Program-made: the position numbers and the translations under genes
The notes under the pieces: model-generated
Told to the model about the DNA's origin: nothing
What the model saw: the letters and a program-made list of their open reading frames with translations, nothing else
Database searches by the model: none
DNA from: Massilia putida
GTDB lineage: Bacteria > Pseudomonadota > Gammaproteobacteria > Burkholderiales > Burkholderiaceae_D
DNA: 64,000 nucleotides
Direction of reading: 5' to 3'
Assembly: GCF_001941825.1 (NCBI RefSeq)
Contig: NZ_CP019038.1
Coordinates: forward strand, 4,402,001 to 4,466,000
Part shown: piece after piece, positions 1-9,678 of the stretch
Layout: each line of letters opens with the position of its first letter
Numbering within the stretch: position 1 is the first letter of the stretch

Positions 1-749
1 CCAAGCGCTTCCACGCGCCGCCGATCGGTATCGAGGCGCTGCCGCGGCTCGCCGGCGTGATCCTGTCGCACGACCATTACGACCACCTGGACCACGCCAG
101 CATCGTGCGGCTGATTCCCAAGACCGACGTGTTCGTCGCGCCGCTCGGCGTGGGCGACCGCATCGTCGGCTGGGGCGTCGATGCGGCACGCGTGCGCCAG
201 CTCGACTGGTGGCAGACGACGGACATCGACGGCATGCGCCTGACGGCCGCGCCCTCGCGGCATTTTTCCGGCCGGGGTTTGCGCGACGGCGACCGCATGT
301 TGTGGGTGTCGTGGGTGATCGAGGGCGCCGGACTGCGCCTGTTCTTCAGCGGCGACACGGGCTATCACGACGATTTCAAGACCATCGGGGAGCGCCACGG
401 CCCGTTCGACGTGACGTTCCTCGAGAACGGCGCGTACAACACGATGTGGCCCGAGGTGCACATGCTGCCGGAAGAGACGCTGCAGGCCCACCTGGACCTG
501 CGCGGGCGCTGGATGGTCCCGGTCCACAACGGCACGTTCGACCTGGCGCTGCATCCGTGGTACGAACCGTTCGAGCGCATCCGCAGCCTCGCGCGCGCGG
601 CCGGCGTCAAGCTGGCGACGCCGATGATGGGCGAGCGCCTGGCGCTGGCGCAGCCGCAGGAGGGCGGCGCGTGGTGGCACGAGGCGATGCCGGAGACAGC
701 GGCGCCGGTCAGCCCTGGTGATCGCGCATCCACTCCTTCAACCCGTTGA
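1..749 (+). CDS. MBL-fold metallo-hydrolase, 5' truncated
   Basis: The gene runs in from the left edge; its frame is open from base 3 and ends with TGA at 747-749. The metallo-beta-lactamase zinc signature SHDHYDHLDH (HxHxDH) is near the visible start. A later FSGDTGYHDDF segment and a C-terminal VPVHNGTFDLALHP segment supply the further Asp and His ligands. This arrangement fits the UlaG/NAPE-PLD-like (RomA-type) cytosolic MBL hydrolases, whose substrates are mostly unknown. The N-terminus and promoter lie outside the window. The last 41 bases overlap the 3' end of the convergent methyltransferase gene. Family assignment is firm; the substrate cannot be given. Confidence 0.9.
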   Translation, partial: KRFHAPPIGIEALPRLAGVILSHDHYDHLDHASIVRLIPKTDVFVAPLGVGDRIVGWGVDAARVRQLDWWQTTDIDGMRLTAAPSRHFSGRGLRDGDRMLWVSWVIEGAGLRLFFSGDTGYHDDFKTIGERHGPFDVTFLENGAYNTMWPEVHMLPEETLQAHLDLRGRWMVPVHNGTFDLALHPWYEPFERIRSLARAAGVKLATPMMGERLALAQPQEGGAWWHEAMPETAAPVSPGDRASTPSTR

Positions 750-1479
750 CCCAGTTCTTGGCCGGCAGGTTGTAGCGCCGCTTGATCTCGCCCGCGCGCT
801 CGTACAGCACGGAGAAATCGATCTGCGGCGCGTCCTTGAAGGCGATGACGACGATGTTCGCGTCGTGGACCTCGGGCAGCCAGACGACGGCGTCGAACGC
901 GTCCTCCATCGCTTCCAGGTTCTTGCCGTAATTACTGAAATCGCCGAAGACGTTGGCGGTCATGATGCCGCCGTCCTTGAGGCAGGCGGCGCAGGCCGCG
1001 TAGAACTCGGGCGTGTCGAGCACGGGGCCGCGCGCTTGTTCGTCGTACAGGTCGACCTGCAGCACGTCGGCCGTGCCGTGGTTATCCGGGTCCAGCACGA
1101 AGTCGAGGGCATCCATCTCGCGCACGTCCAGGCGGGCATCAATCGGCGGCAGGCCGAAATGCTCGCGGCAGATGGCGATCACGTTCGGATTCAGCTCGAC
1201 GGCCGTCACGCGCGCCTGCGGAAAGCGCTGGTGGCAGAATTTCGTCAGCGCGGCGCTGCCGAGGCCCAGCTGCACGATGCGGCGCGGGTCCGGCAGGAAC
1301 AGCATCCACATCATCATCATCTGCACGTATTCGAGCTCGATCGCATCCGGGCGCGCCAGGCGCATCGCGCCCTGGACCCACGACGTGCCGAGATGCAGCG
1401 AGCGCACGCCTTCGAACTCGGTGATGGTTGCCGGCGGGTGGCCGGGCCGGGAAAAGCGGGGATCGCTGGCGTTCGACAT
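709..1479 (-). CDS. Spermidine synthase-like SAM-dependent protein
   Basis: A 256-residue class I methyltransferase fold of the spermidine synthase superfamily. Visible motifs are the nucleotide-binding turn IVQLGLGSAALT, the acidic strand VTAVELNP that should bind the SAM or dcSAM ribose, and the VLQVDLYDEQ strand at the active-site gate. True spermidine synthases carry an N-terminal beta-barrel region that is short here, so an aminopropyltransferase reaction is not assured. The ATG at 1477-1479 was chosen because it overlaps the stop of the upstream TonB-like gene by one base (TAATG), which points to translational coupling. The two genes probably form one minus-strand transcript. Fold is confident; substrate unknown. 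Confidence 0.85.
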   Translation of the reverse strand: MSNASDPRFSRPGHPPATITEFEGVRSLHLGTSWVQGAMRLARPDAIELEYVQMMMMWMLFLPDPRRIVQLGLGSAALTKFCHQRFPQARVTAVELNPNVIAICREHFGLPPIDARLDVREMDALDFVLDPDNHGTADVLQVDLYDEQARGPVLDTPEFYAACAACLKDGGIMTANVFGDFSNYGKNLEAMEDAFDAVVWLPEVHDANIVVIAFKDAPQIDFSVLYERAGEIKRRYNLPAKNWVNGLKEWMRDHQG

Positions 1480-1856
1480 TACGGCAGCGACCAGGCGTAT
1501 TGGACGGGTTGCCATGCCGCGACCGTGTGGCCGTTCTTGAGCGCGGGCTTGAAACGGCACAGCCTGAGCGCGGCTTCGGCGGTCCGGTCGAGGATGGCGT
1601 AACCGCTCGACTTGAGCAGCCGCGATTCGCGCACGGTGCCGTCGCTGCCGACGAGGAAGGCCATCATCGACACGCCGCTCATGCGCGCCTGCACGGCTTC
1701 CGGCGGATAGACGGGAGGCGCGCAGTCTTCGCCCGGCTGCTGCTGCGGCGGTTGCTGCGCCTGTGCTGGCGCGGCGGCCGTGCGGGTGGCCGGAGACTGG
1801 ACGCAGCCGGCCAGCAGCGCCAGCGCGGTCATGCAAAACAGGGGAAGTCGCATCAT
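1479..1856 (-). CDS. TonB C-terminal-domain lipoprotein
   Basis: A small exported lipoprotein of about 125 residues. It starts with a short hydrophobic signal ending in the lipobox LLAGC, followed by an Ala/Pro/Gln-rich linker. The C-terminal domain has the TonB-like pattern YPPEAVQARMSGV...GSDGTVRESRLLKSSGY...AALRLCRFKPAL. Canonical TonB has an N-terminal transmembrane anchor and couples ExbBD to outer-membrane receptors. A lipidated copy with no membrane helix is more likely a periplasmic structural or partner-binding protein. Tandem ATG codons sit at 1854-1856 and 1851-1853; GAAGG lies directly before them, so either may be used. The gene is translationally coupled to the methyltransferase downstream. 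Confidence 0.8.
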   Translation of the reverse strand: MMRLPLFCMTALALLAGCVQSPATRTAAAPAQAQQPPQQQPGEDCAPPVYPPEAVQARMSGVSMMAFLVGSDGTVRESRLLKSSGYAILDRTAEAALRLCRFKPALKNGHTVAAWQPVQYAWSLP

Positions 1857-1918
1857 CCTTCGAATGCTCCAAAGTCGACGAAACCCAGAGTATCGCACGA
1901 TCGTGCGCTTCACCCCAA

Positions 1919-2040
1919 AATTCGGGGCCAGAGCACATTGTCATTACGCGTTGCGGTCAACGTCGCCCATCAGGCAAATAAATACTTGGAACGGCGCCCA
2001 ACCGGTCGGATGGTGCCGAAAAAGCGCTCTGACCCGAATT
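1919..2040. repeat. GGGTCAGAGC-type inverted repeat in the intergenic gap
   Basis: The gap between the TonB-like gene and the histidine kinase has imperfect inverted arms. The left arm AATTCGGGGCCAGAGC is at 1919-1934 and the right arm GCTCTGACCCGAATT at 2026-2040, with about 90 nt between them. The core GGGTCAGAGC/GCTCTGACCC is the same as in the palindrome at 11217-11266, so both belong to one dispersed family. The right arm reaches the stop codon of the kinase. A separate perfect 14-bp palindrome CGCACGATCGTGCG at 1894-1907 lies just upstream of the TonB-like start and could be an operator. Confidence 0.6.
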
Positions 2041-3392
2041 TATGCCGGCAGGATCAGCGTGACGGCCAAGCCGCCGCCTTCGCGGTTGCCGAGGGTGATG
2101 CGGCCGCCGTGCGCCTCGGCGATTTCGCGTGCCAGCGCCAGGCCCAGGCCCGTGCCGCTGCGTTTCGTCGAGTAGAACGGGACGAGGGCGTTCGTCAGCA
2201 CGGCGTCGTTCATGCCGGTGCCGCGGTCGAGCACGTCGATGCGGACGACGTCCTGCACGCGGCGTATCTGCAGCTCGACGTCTTCCGGGCGCGAGCCGGA
2301 TTCGTGGGCGTTTTTCAGGAGGTTGAGCAGGGCCTGTTCCAGCTGCGCGCGGTCGATGTGGGCCGGCGATTCGGGCAGTTCGCCCCCGAGGCGGAACGCG
2401 ACCTGGTCCGCCAGCCCGGCGACGACGTCGGCCCAGGGGACGGCTTCCAGGCGCGGCGCGGGCAGCTTGGCGAAGCGGGCGTAGCCGAGGATGAAGCTCT
2501 CCAGGTGGCGCGTGCGCTCGCCGATGGTCTGCAGGATCTGCGGCAGGCGCTCCGTCTGGCCGCGCCGCACGAGTTCCGTGCCGGAGTGGGCGAGCGAGGC
2601 GAGCGGCGCCAGCGAATTGTTCAACTCGTGGCTGATGACGCGGATGACTTTTTTCCAGGTCTGCACTTCCTGGCGCCGCAGTTCGGCCGTCAGCTGGCGC
2701 AGCAGCAGCAATTCGTGGCGCCGGCCGTTCAGGCTGAAGTTGCGGCGTGCCAGGTGGTAGACCTCTTCCTCGTCGCCGTCGCCGGCCGTGAACAGGCCGT
2801 CACCGCCGCGCGCCAGCGCTTCGACGAGCGCCGGCGTCTGCGCCAGCACGTCATGCAGCGCATGGCCTTCCAGCTTGTGGCCCTCGAACAGCAGCTGGCG
2901 CGCCGCCACGTTGGCGTAGACGATCACGCGCGCATTGCGCTCAAGCGCGCCATGCGCTTCCGTCACGAGCAGCATGGCGACCGGCGTGTTCTGCACCATC
3001 GTGTCGAGCAGCAGTTCGCGTTGCACGAGGTCCAGGCGCTGCTCGCGCAGGACTTCGCCGAGCGCGTTGTGGGCGGCGATGAGGTCCGACAGTTCGTCGT
3101 TCTGCGGCCAGTGCAGGCTGAACGAAAAATCGCCGTCGCGGTAACTGGCGACCGTACCTTCGAGGGCGCGGAACAGCGACAGGATGGGCTGGACCTGCGA
3201 GCGCAGGGTGATGATCGAGATGGGTACGACGCACAGCAGGCAAATGCCCAGCACGGCCAGCGGCTGGCCCGGCAGCAGGTGGTCGAGCGCCAGCGCGATC
3301 AGGATCCCGACCGCGAGCAAGGTGCCGACGAGGGCCGACCAGCGCGTGACGAGGGACAGCCGGAATCTCTTGTGGTCTTTTCTGTCTTTCAA
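2040..3392 (-). CDS. Sensor histidine kinase (NtrY/NtrB-like)
   Basis: A 450-residue membrane kinase. Two N-terminal transmembrane segments (about residues 19-40 and 44-63) are joined by a very short loop, so it has almost no periplasmic sensor domain. A HAMP-like stretch follows (about 70-115), then a PAS-like region (about 125-215). The DHp domain has the phospho-accepting His255 in ISHELNNSLAPL, and the ATP-binding domain has the N-box NLLKNAHES and G-box SGTGLGLALA. The HELNNSLAPL form of the H-box is typical of kinases paired with sigma-54-activating regulators. It is the last gene of the minus-strand efflux unit, 135 nt after the response regulator, which is its obvious partner. The signal sensed is unknown but is probably in or near the membrane. 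Confidence 0.92.
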   Translation of the reverse strand: MKDRKDHKRFRLSLVTRWSALVGTLLAVGILIALALDHLLPGQPLAVLGICLLCVVPISIITLRSQVQPILSLFRALEGTVASYRDGDFSFSLHWPQNDELSDLIAAHNALGEVLREQRLDLVQRELLLDTMVQNTPVAMLLVTEAHGALERNARVIVYANVAARQLLFEGHKLEGHALHDVLAQTPALVEALARGGDGLFTAGDGDEEEVYHLARRNFSLNGRRHELLLLRQLTAELRRQEVQTWKKVIRVISHELNNSLAPLASLAHSGTELVRRGQTERLPQILQTIGERTRHLESFILGYARFAKLPAPRLEAVPWADVVAGLADQVAFRLGGELPESPAHIDRAQLEQALLNLLKNAHESGSRPEDVELQIRRVQDVVRIDVLDRGTGMNDAVLTNALVPFYSTKRSGTGLGLALAREIAEAHGGRITLGNREGGGLAVTLILPA

Positions 3393-3527
3393 ATGAACCT
3401 CGAAAAACCGTCGCGAGCGGCCGCACTGTCGCCCGCGACGCGCAGCCGTACGGCTAGTACAGCGCGCATCGCAGAACGCGCCGTCCGCGACGGCAGTGCA
3501 ACGCGCAGCAGGTCTTGCGGCGGTCCT

Positions 3528-4862
<1,335 letters not shown>

Positions 4863-4886
4863 GCCCGCTAGCATATCACTGCCGGA

Positions 4887-6122
4887 TCAGACGCTGCGGG
4901 TCGCGGTGGCCGGCGAGATGCTGGCCGCGCGCCATGCCGGACCGTACGCCGCCAGCACGCCCAGCAGCCAGAAGCCGAGGGCGCCGAACACGAGATAGCC
5001 GGCCGGCAGGCGTGCCATCTCCAGTTTGCTGACGAGGAGCTGGTTCAGGGCGAGACCCAGTGCCACGCCGCCGAACACGCCGGCGCTCGTGATCATGAAG
5101 TTCTCCGTGATGAAGTAGCGCAGGATGTCGGTCTTCTTCGCGCCGAGCGCGCGGCGCACGCCGATCTGCTTGCGGCGCTGCGTGACCCACAGGCTGGCCA
5201 TGCCGACGATGCCGCTGGCCGTGATCAGCAGGAGCAGCACGCTCACCGTGATCAGCATCCACTGCAGCGCGACGTCGGCGCGGTAGCGGTCCTTGCGGTC
5301 GTCGTCGGACGTCTTCATTTTCGTGATCATCGGCGTGGCCGACGATTTGCGCAGGGCTTCCTCGACTTCCTTCATCACGCGGTCGCGCTGGCCCGGCTCC
5401 GTGCGGATCACATACAGCTCGACCGGGCCGCCGCCGTACAGGCGCGCCGGGACGATGACGGAATACATGGCCGATTCGCCGACTTCGGCCTGGGTACTCA
5501 TCAGCGTCTCGACGACGCCGACCACCAGGGCCGGCTGGGCATCGTTGCCGGTGCCGAAGAACATCGTCTTGCCGACCGCGGACTGGCCCGGCCACATCTT
5601 CTCGGCCAGCGCCTTCGTGACGATGACCTGCGGCGGCTGCTCGGTACTCGTGCTCTCGTTGTAGTCGAGGAGTTCCGCGGGCAGGAAGTCGCGGCCTTCG
5701 ACCAGTTTCAGACCATAGGTCTTGATCAGCGAATCGCCCGAATAATAGACCGACGCGATGGCGGTGGCGCGGGCCTGGCGGCGGTCGACGGCCACGCTCG
5801 TGTTGCTGCCGCTGCGGCCCATCGGCATCTGGGTCGTGTGCGCGACGGAAGCCACGCCGCCGACGGCACGCAGCAGCGCGGTCTGGCGCTTGATGTTGGC
5901 CAGCTGCTGCTCGGGCGTGTCGTTCGACAGGGTGCGCACCGTGATGTAGAACGTCGAGTGTTCGTCGGCCAGGCCGGACGGCCGCGCGGCGACGGCGCGC
6001 CGTTCGTTGACGATGTGGGCGGCGTTGGCCAGGATCGCCAGGCTCAGGGCGACCTGCAGCGCGACGAGGATCGGGCCGGTCTTGTTGCGCAGCAGCGCCG
6101 ACAGGATGGGACGGATTTCCAT
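4887..6122 (-). CDS. ABC transporter permease, FtsX/MacB type (second copy)
   Basis: A 411-residue permease with the MacB/FtsX layout: one N-terminal membrane helix (about residues 15-38), a large periplasmic MacB-PCD-like domain, then three C-terminal helices. The final helices follow the motif WVTQRRKQIGVRRALGAKKT, a conserved cytoplasmic coupling segment of FtsX-type permeases. Such proteins act as mechanotransmitters that couple ATP hydrolysis in the cytoplasm to work in the periplasm, with the adaptor made by the same operon. It follows the first permease by 20 nt. The two permeases are different proteins and probably form a heterodimer with the shared ATPase. Substrate is not determined. 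Confidence 0.92.
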   Translation of the reverse strand: MEIRPILSALLRNKTGPILVALQVALSLAILANAAHIVNERRAVAARPSGLADEHSTFYITVRTLSNDTPEQQLANIKRQTALLRAVGGVASVAHTTQMPMGRSGSNTSVAVDRRQARATAIASVYYSGDSLIKTYGLKLVEGRDFLPAELLDYNESTSTEQPPQVIVTKALAEKMWPGQSAVGKTMFFGTGNDAQPALVVGVVETLMSTQAEVGESAMYSVIVPARLYGGGPVELYVIRTEPGQRDRVMKEVEEALRKSSATPMITKMKTSDDDRKDRYRADVALQWMLITVSVLLLLITASGIVGMASLWVTQRRKQIGVRRALGAKKTDILRYFITENFMITSAGVFGGVALGLALNQLLVSKLEMARLPAGYLVFGALGFWLLGVLAAYGPAWRAASISPATATRSV

Positions 6123-6142
6123 GGCTTCTCCTTATTGCGATC

Positions 6143-7453
6143 TCATTGCGACTTCAACTGGATGGCCGGCGTGACAAGGCAGGCGCGCCAGGTCGGCAGC
6201 AGGCCGGCAAGGATGGCGGCGCCGACCGACATCAGGAACGTGAGGATCAGCATCTGCCAATCCATGTGCGCCACGGCGGCAGTCTGCTTGCCCTGCATAG
6301 CGATGAGGGCCAGCGCGCCGAATGCGAGCACGAGCCCGAGCACGCCGCCGACGAGGCCCACGACGGCCGTCTCGATGAGGAACTGGCGGAAGATCTCGGC
6401 GCGCGAGGCGCCCAGCGCGCGGCGCACGCCGATCTCGGACGCGCGCACGGAGAACTTCGCCAGCAGCAGGCCGACGGTGTTCACGAGGCACAGCACGAGG
6501 AAGCCGAACGCGAGCCAGGTCTGCAGCTTGCTGTCCTTGCCGACGACCTTCGTGTACTCCAGCCATTCCGGCACGTTGAACAGGCGGTTCGGCGCGTTGC
6601 GTTTCAGGCGCCCCAGTTTGCGCTGGTCGGCGGCGTAGTTGTCGAGCCACGTCTGCAGATCGGCGCGGTCGCTTGCTGCCGCCGTCTCGAACCATGCCGT
6701 GATCCACGTGCATTCGGACGCGAGGCGGGCCGCGAAGCCGGCGCCGGAATTGCCCGAGCAGCTCATATTGCCGTTGTGCGTGACCTCGTGGCGGATGGCG
6801 CTGGCGAACGGGATGAAGAATTCCTCGCCCTCGCCGTAGCGCACCCCGCCGGCCAGGCGGTAAAAGCGCGGCAGCGCCATCCAGGTGTCGGTCACGCCGA
6901 CCACGGTGAATGGGGCGCCCAGCAATGTCAGATGCTGGCCGACCGGATCGACGTTCCCGTACAGTTTTTCGGCGATGGCGCGCGACAGCACGACGACGTC
7001 GGCGCCGCGCGCATCGTCCTGTTCGGTCCAGGCCTGGCCGCGGATGAACGGGATGTCGAGCATGGCGAAGAAGTCGCGCGTGGGCGCGAGGCCCGTCATG
7101 TTGAACGGCGGGATGTCCTTGCGCGGCGGCTGCACGGGCGCCTGCAGGCCGTACAGCGCCGTGCGGCGCACGCCCTGGCCGCTTTTCAGCATGTTCTGCG
7201 CATCCTTGTACGTGATCTGGATGTCGATCGGTTCGTCGCCCGGCGCGTAGTCCTCCGGATTGCCCGGATCGAGCAGGGGCACGAACAGGCGGCTGCTCTT
7301 TTGCGGGATCGGGTCGCTCGACATCATGTGCAGGATCGTCAGCGTCGACACGCTGGCGGCCACGCCCACGGCCAGGGTGAGGATCATCAGTGCCGTAAGA
7401 AAGGGGTTGCGGCGCAGGCTGCGTACCCCGAGCTTGAAGTAATAGCCGAACAT
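6143..7453 (-). CDS. ABC transporter permease, FtsX/MacB type (first copy)
   Basis: A 436-residue MacB/FtsX-type permease beginning MFGYYFKLGVRSLRRNP, the usual amphipathic entry before transmembrane helix 1 (about 18-42). The periplasmic MacB-like domain extends to about residue 300. Three C-terminal helices follow, with the coupling motif ASEIGVRRALGASRAEI between the first two. It lies 10 nt after the ATPase and 20 nt before the second permease. With the ATPase and the HlyD-type adaptor it resembles macrolide or antimicrobial-peptide export and envelope-maintenance ABC systems. An outer-membrane channel gene is missing and would have to be shared. Confidence 0.92.
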   Translation of the reverse strand: MFGYYFKLGVRSLRRNPFLTALMILTLAVGVAASVSTLTILHMMSSDPIPQKSSRLFVPLLDPGNPEDYAPGDEPIDIQITYKDAQNMLKSGQGVRRTALYGLQAPVQPPRKDIPPFNMTGLAPTRDFFAMLDIPFIRGQAWTEQDDARGADVVVLSRAIAEKLYGNVDPVGQHLTLLGAPFTVVGVTDTWMALPRFYRLAGGVRYGEGEEFFIPFASAIRHEVTHNGNMSCSGNSGAGFAARLASECTWITAWFETAAASDRADLQTWLDNYAADQRKLGRLKRNAPNRLFNVPEWLEYTKVVGKDSKLQTWLAFGFLVLCLVNTVGLLLAKFSVRASEIGVRRALGASRAEIFRQFLIETAVVGLVGGVLGLVLAFGALALIAMQGKQTAAVAHMDWQMLILTFLMSVGAAILAGLLPTWRACLVTPAIQLKSQ

Positions 7454-7463
7454 GGCGCGCTCC

Positions 7464-8180
<717 letters not shown>

Positions 8181-8199
8181 GGCTTGTCCTTTGGGTTCG

Positions 8200-9468
8200 T
8201 TATTGATTGATCGAGATACGCTGTGCGTTGTTGAAGGCGTCGGTGCCGGCAACGACGACCTTGTCGCCCTGCTTGAGGCCCGAGAGGATCTCGACGGCCG
8301 AGATGCTCGTGGCGCCCATGCGGATCGGCGTGCGCGTGGCGATCCCGTCGCGTACGACATAGGCATAGCGTCCGCCCTCGCTTTCGACGAACGGGCCGCG
8401 CGGCAGTGTCAAGACGTTCGGCTTTTCTTCGATGAGCAGGCGCGCCGTCACGCGCTGGCTCTGGCGCAGGCCCTTGGGCTGTTCGCCGTCGAAGCGCACG
8501 CGCGCCAGCACCATGCTCTTGACGACTTCCGGCGACAGCGCCGACAGCTTGCCCGTCGCGGTGCCCGAGGGCAGGGTAACCTCGGCGTTCATGCCCAGAC
8601 CCAGGTCGGCCGCATACGTCTCGGGCACCTCGACCTCGACCTCGAGTTTCGACAGGTCGACGAGCGTCATCAGCGGCGCATTGGCCGCGACGACCATGCG
8701 GTCCTGCACGTTCAGGGTCCCGATGAAACCGTCGACGGGCGCGCGCACCGTCAGTTCGTCGACGCGGCGCTGCGCTTCTTCCATCGACAGGCGCGCGCGT
8801 TCCAGTTCATTGACCTTCGTCTTGAGCGCGAGCGCGACGTCCTCGCCCTCCAGCACGGACGCCTCGCTGGCGTGCTTCGCGCGGATCTGGGCCGACTGCA
8901 GCGCGTCCTTCGCTTTCTGGTAATCGATCTTGGCGATGACGCCCAGCTGGCCCACGCTGTCGTAGCGCTCCAGCGTGCGCTGGGCGGACAGGCGGTCGAT
9001 CTCGGCGGTGTCGGCCTCCTTCTGGGCCAGCAGCTTCTGCTTGCGCGACAGGATCTGCTGGCGCGCCACCTCGGCCTTCAAGCCTTCGTAGGCCGACGTC
9101 TCGCGTTTCAGGACGTCCGTCAGGTCGGGCGATTCCAGCACGGCCAGCACCTGCCCCTTCTTGACGGTGTCGCCGGCGGCGACCTTCAGGTTGACGGTGG
9201 ACGGCGCCTTGGCATACAAGGTCGGGCTGACGGCGGCGACGACGCGGCCGTTGACGGAGGCGTCGCGCACGAGGGTGCCGCGCGTGACCTCGGCGATGCG
9301 CAGGCGCGCCGCGCTGACGGACGCCTCGCTGCCGCGCCAGGTCGACACCAGGCCGGCGCACAGCGCGGCCACGATGACGGCGCTGCCGACCCACAGCACG
9401 CGGCGCTTGAGCCTGTAACCTGCCGGCGGAGCGATGACGGCGTCTTGTTCGGATGTATCGCGGATCAT
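8200..9468 (-). CDS. HlyD/MacA-type periplasmic adaptor of the ABC exporter
   Basis: A 422-residue membrane-fusion protein. A short cytoplasmic N-terminus precedes one membrane anchor (about residues 24-44). After it come a lipoyl-like half (VNLKVAAGDTVKKGQVLAVLE), a long coiled coil (about 115-225), the second lipoyl half (VRAPVDGFIGTL) and beta-barrel and membrane-proximal domains. It should link the two permeases to an outer-membrane channel. The ATG at 9468 has only a weak ribosome-binding site. It is preferred because the candidate sigma-54 promoter at 9503-9518 would place the transcript start about 24 nt before it, and the longer frame (from 9540 or 9654) would overlap that promoter. 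First gene of the six-gene unit. Confidence 0.9.
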   Translation of the reverse strand: MIRDTSEQDAVIAPPAGYRLKRRVLWVGSAVIVAALCAGLVSTWRGSEASVSAARLRIAEVTRGTLVRDASVNGRVVAAVSPTLYAKAPSTVNLKVAAGDTVKKGQVLAVLESPDLTDVLKRETSAYEGLKAEVARQQILSRKQKLLAQKEADTAEIDRLSAQRTLERYDSVGQLGVIAKIDYQKAKDALQSAQIRAKHASEASVLEGEDVALALKTKVNELERARLSMEEAQRRVDELTVRAPVDGFIGTLNVQDRMVVAANAPLMTLVDLSKLEVEVEVPETYAADLGLGMNAEVTLPSGTATGKLSALSPEVVKSMVLARVRFDGEQPKGLRQSQRVTARLLIEEKPNVLTLPRGPFVESEGGRYAYVVRDGIATRTPIRMGATSISAVEILSGLKQGDKVVVAGTDAFNNAQRISINQ

Positions 9469-9502
9469 GATGTGGACACGGGTTGTGGACAGGGTTTGTA
9501 TT

Positions 9503-9518
9503 TGCACGATCCATGCCA
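9503..9518 (-). promoter_or_regulatory. Candidate sigma-54 promoter of the ABC-TCS unit
   Basis: On the minus strand the sequence TGGCATGGATCGTGCA matches the sigma-54 consensus TGGCACG-N4-TTGCW with two mismatches. The invariant GG and GC dinucleotides are present at the required 10-nt spacing. It lies 34 nt before the adaptor start codon. The operon's own sigma-54-dependent regulator gives it a natural activator. Transcript mapping has not been seen. Confidence 0.7.
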
Positions 9519-9552
9519 GAGGATAAACCGTTGATTTCATTGGGATCGAGCG

Positions 9553-9607
9553 CGGACACGGCCGCGTCCGCAGATGTCCGCGCGCGGCCCGGCCGGACAG
9601 TGCGGAC
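9553..9607. promoter_or_regulatory. Nested inverted repeats, candidate upstream activator site
   Basis: Outer arms GTCCGCA (9566-9572) and TGCGGAC (9601-9607) are perfect inverted copies. Inside them GTCCG (9576-9580) and CGGAC (9594-9598) form a second pair. Another CGGAC (9553-9557) faces the first GTCCG. So the GTCCG half-site occurs five times within 55 nt, about 35-90 nt upstream of the -24 element. This is the usual place for the enhancer of an NtrC-family regulator. The site also lies 72-126 nt before the divergent MutS-like gene and could affect it too. Confidence 0.6.
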
Positions 9608-9678
9608 GGTCTTGATATTCTGGAAAGTGGCCATAGTTTCTTGCCAATAATCATACGGTGCCGCCGTGGAAAGTCTGC

